From a virus: DNA of 64,000 nucleotides. The notes below the pieces were generated by a model that saw only the letters and a program-made list of their open reading frames with translations, was not told where the DNA came from and searched no databases. Positions 62,437 through 64,000 of this stretch are shown piece after piece. The stretch spans positions 124,001-188,000 of the IMG/VR virus record IMGVR_UViG_3300032116_000013; one strand, 5' to 3'. Every line of letters starts with the position of its first letter. Position 1 is the first letter of the stretch. Position numbers and translations under genes: made by a program.

Positions 62437-64000
62437 TCCTATTCAAGACTGTTAGATACAAAAATTTCCTATCAACAGGAAATGTATTTACAGAAATCAA
62501 TCTGAATGAGAATCCAACGACGTTGATTGTTGGTGAGAATGGCGCTGGGAAATCTACTTTCCTAGACGCTATCACATTCTCATTGTTCGGCAAGCCATTC
62601 CGTAACATCAATAAGCCGCAACTAGTCAATTCTATCAACGAAAAAGATTGCGTAGTTGAGGTTGAGTTTTCTATTGGTAAAAAAGAATATAGAATAGTTC
62701 GTGGAATCAAACCAAACGTATTTGAAATCTATCAAGACGCAACGCTAGTAAACCAAGACGCAAAGTCCAAAGACTATCAAGAGTTCCTCGAGAAAACAAT
62801 TCTCAAGATGAACTACAAATCATTCACGCAAATCGTTATCCTAGGATCGACAAACTTTACTCCATTCATGCAGTTGTCAGCGTCGGATCGTCGCGCTGTC
62901 ATTGAAGACTTGCTCGACATTCAGATCTTCTCTGCCATGAATGTGATTGTAAAGAGCAAACTACACACACTAAAGGATGAAAGCGCGCAACTCAAAATAC
63001 AGATCGACAACACTAAAGATAAAATCGAACTACACAAGAAGCACTTAGAAGAACTGAAGAAAAATACAAAGGAACTTATTGACGCAAAGAAACTAGAAGT
63101 AAAACAAAACTACGATTCATGGGATGCTCTAGTTGAAGAAGGTGCAGTTGTTCAATTTCAAATCGATGAACTAGTCAAACAAGTAACCGATGAAGACACA
63201 AACACGAAGCGATTTCAAAAGTTAAACAACCTTGAAGCCAAGATCGAAGGGAATATTCAGAAACTCGAAAAAGACATCGAGTTTTATTCTGTAAATTCGA
63301 CTTGTCCAACCTGCGATCAGGCTATCAACAACAAAGAAGAAAAAGTACATACGTGCAATAGTAAAATTACAGAACTGACTGAAGGTCTAAGCAAACTGAA
63401 GGAAGAAAGCGATGCCGTTTTACACCGAATCAACACCATCAAAGCAACACAAAAACAACTCAAAGATCTTGAACAAGAACTTGTCCGCATTAATACTTCT
63501 CGTAGCCAAATTAGAAAGTACATTAAGAAACTTGAAGATGAGATTACAGAAATAGAAAGCAAGCCAGCAATGAGCGACACGTTCAAAGCACAAAGCAAAA
63601 CATTACTGAACGATCTACAAGCGCAAAACGAAAAAAGAAAAACAGTATCAGAACAAACAGTACAGTACGATATAGTTGCACAATTATTGAAAGACGGTGG
63701 AATCAAGTCAAAAATTATCAAACAGTACATACCGATCATAAACAAGTTAGTCAATAAGTACCTGGCTTCGATGGACTTCTTTGTCAACTTCACCATCGAT
63801 GAGGAGTTCAAAGAGTCCATCAAGTCTCGTCATCGCGATGATTTTAGTTATGAAAACTTCAGCGAGGGTGAGAAGAAGCGTATTGACCTTGCGTTGTTGT
63901 TTACTTGGCGAGCAGTAGCCAAACTAAAGAACAGCGCCAATACAAATCTTCTCATCTTCGATGAAGTGTTTGATGGTTCACTAGACGTAAATGGTATTGA
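62433..64000 (+). CDS. gp46: Recombination ATPase subunit gp46 (SbcC/Rad50-like), 3'-truncated
   Basis: The frame opens at a GTG at 62433 that overlaps the gp47 stop (GTGA) and runs past the window end; about 522 codons are visible (T4 gp46: 560), so it is nearly complete. Walker A is at residues 34-42 (GENGAGKST), the Cys291-Pro-Thr-Cys294 zinc hook sits at the apex of two long coiled-coil arms, the ABC signature is 'NFSEGEKKRIDLALLF', and Walker B is 'LLIFDEVFDG'. 'ILGSTNFTPFMQLSASDRRA' is the Q-loop region. With gp47 it forms the end-resection complex. The GTG start and overlap suggest translation coupled to gp47 at reduced level. Confidence 0.95.
   Translation, partial: MILFKTVRYKNFLSTGNVFTEINLNENPTTLIVGENGAGKSTFLDAITFSLFGKPFRNINKPQLVNSINEKDCVVEVEFSIGKKEYRIVRGIKPNVFEIYQDATLVNQDAKSKDYQEFLEKTILKMNYKSFTQIVILGSTNFTPFMQLSASDRRAVIEDLLDIQIFSAMNVIVKSKLHTLKDESAQLKIQIDNTKDKIELHKKHLEELKKNTKELIDAKKLEVKQNYDSWDALVEEGAVVQFQIDELVKQVTDEDTNTKRFQKLNNLEAKIEGNIQKLEKDIEFYSVNSTCPTCDQAINNKEEKVHTCNSKITELTEGLSKLKEESDAVLHRINTIKATQKQLKDLEQELVRINTSRSQIRKYIKKLEDEITEIESKPAMSDTFKAQSKTLLNDLQAQNEKRKTVSEQTVQYDIVAQLLKDGGIKSKIIKQYIPIINKLVNKYLASMDFFVNFTIDEEFKESIKSRHRDDFSYENFSEGEKKRIDLALLFTWRAVAKLKNSANTNLLIFDEVFDGSLDVNGI

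Overview
The window is a 64 kb stretch of a T4-like contractile-tailed bacteriophage (myovirus). Every gene reads on the + strand. Gene order and protein content follow the structural core of T4-like phages, most closely the marine/cyanophage-type branch: baseplate wedge proteins, a large tail-fibre region, neck proteins gp13-gp14-gp15, terminase gp16/gp17, sheath gp18, tube gp19, portal gp20, prohead core gp67/gp68, protease gp21, scaffold gp22, major capsid gp23, then uvsY-uvsW-gene 55-gene 47-gene 46. The DNA is AT-rich. I see no host-diagnostic gene (no photosynthesis genes, no tRNAs), so the host is not assigned. Both ends of the window cut through genes: a baseplate gene on the left and gene 46 on the right.

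Layout. (1) 1-11.8 kb: four large baseplate or virion proteins (gp7-like candidate, gp8, a DUF4815-type protein, a gp10-like protein) and a 68-residue protein. (2) 11.8-32.7 kb: a fibre and adhesin region. It holds three collagen-like fibres, one of 1317 residues, a tail-fibre assembly chaperone, a glycine-rich adhesin, a beta-helix-type fibre, an S74 self-cleaving chaperone tip, and five kelch-like repeat proteins. Among the kelch-like genes sit a tandem two-domain 2-oxoglutarate/Fe(II) oxygenase and two unknown genes. (3) 32.8-35.5 kb: gp13, gp14, gp15. (4) 35.5-45.8 kb: a second fibre block with an 1839-residue collagen-like protein and two LamG-type lectin proteins. (5) 45.8-57.8 kb: packaging, tail and head genes, interrupted between gp16 and gp17 by a probable ADP-ribosyltransferase that carries a capsid-targeting-like N-terminus. 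A strong intrinsic terminator follows gene 23. (6) 57.9-64 kb: a second tail-tube-like gene, then recombination and late-transcription genes behind a sigma70-like promoter.

How it works together. Gene 55 encodes the late sigma factor, and at least eight TAAATA-type late-promoter elements precede late genes here (upstream of gp13, gp18, gp19, gp67, gp22, the second tube protein and two fibre genes). UvsY, UvsW and gp46/47 drive recombination-dependent replication. The prohead genes build and mature the head, and gp21 would cleave LxE sites in gp23 and probably in two packaged proteins. The very large fibre repertoire suggests a complex host-recognition apparatus.

Coding density is very high. 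No stretch of 300 bases lacks a gene. The two longest gaps are 57737-57863 (terminator plus late-promoter motif) and 58410-58535 (direct repeats plus sigma70-like promoter). Many genes overlap by 1-4 bases, which suggests translational coupling.
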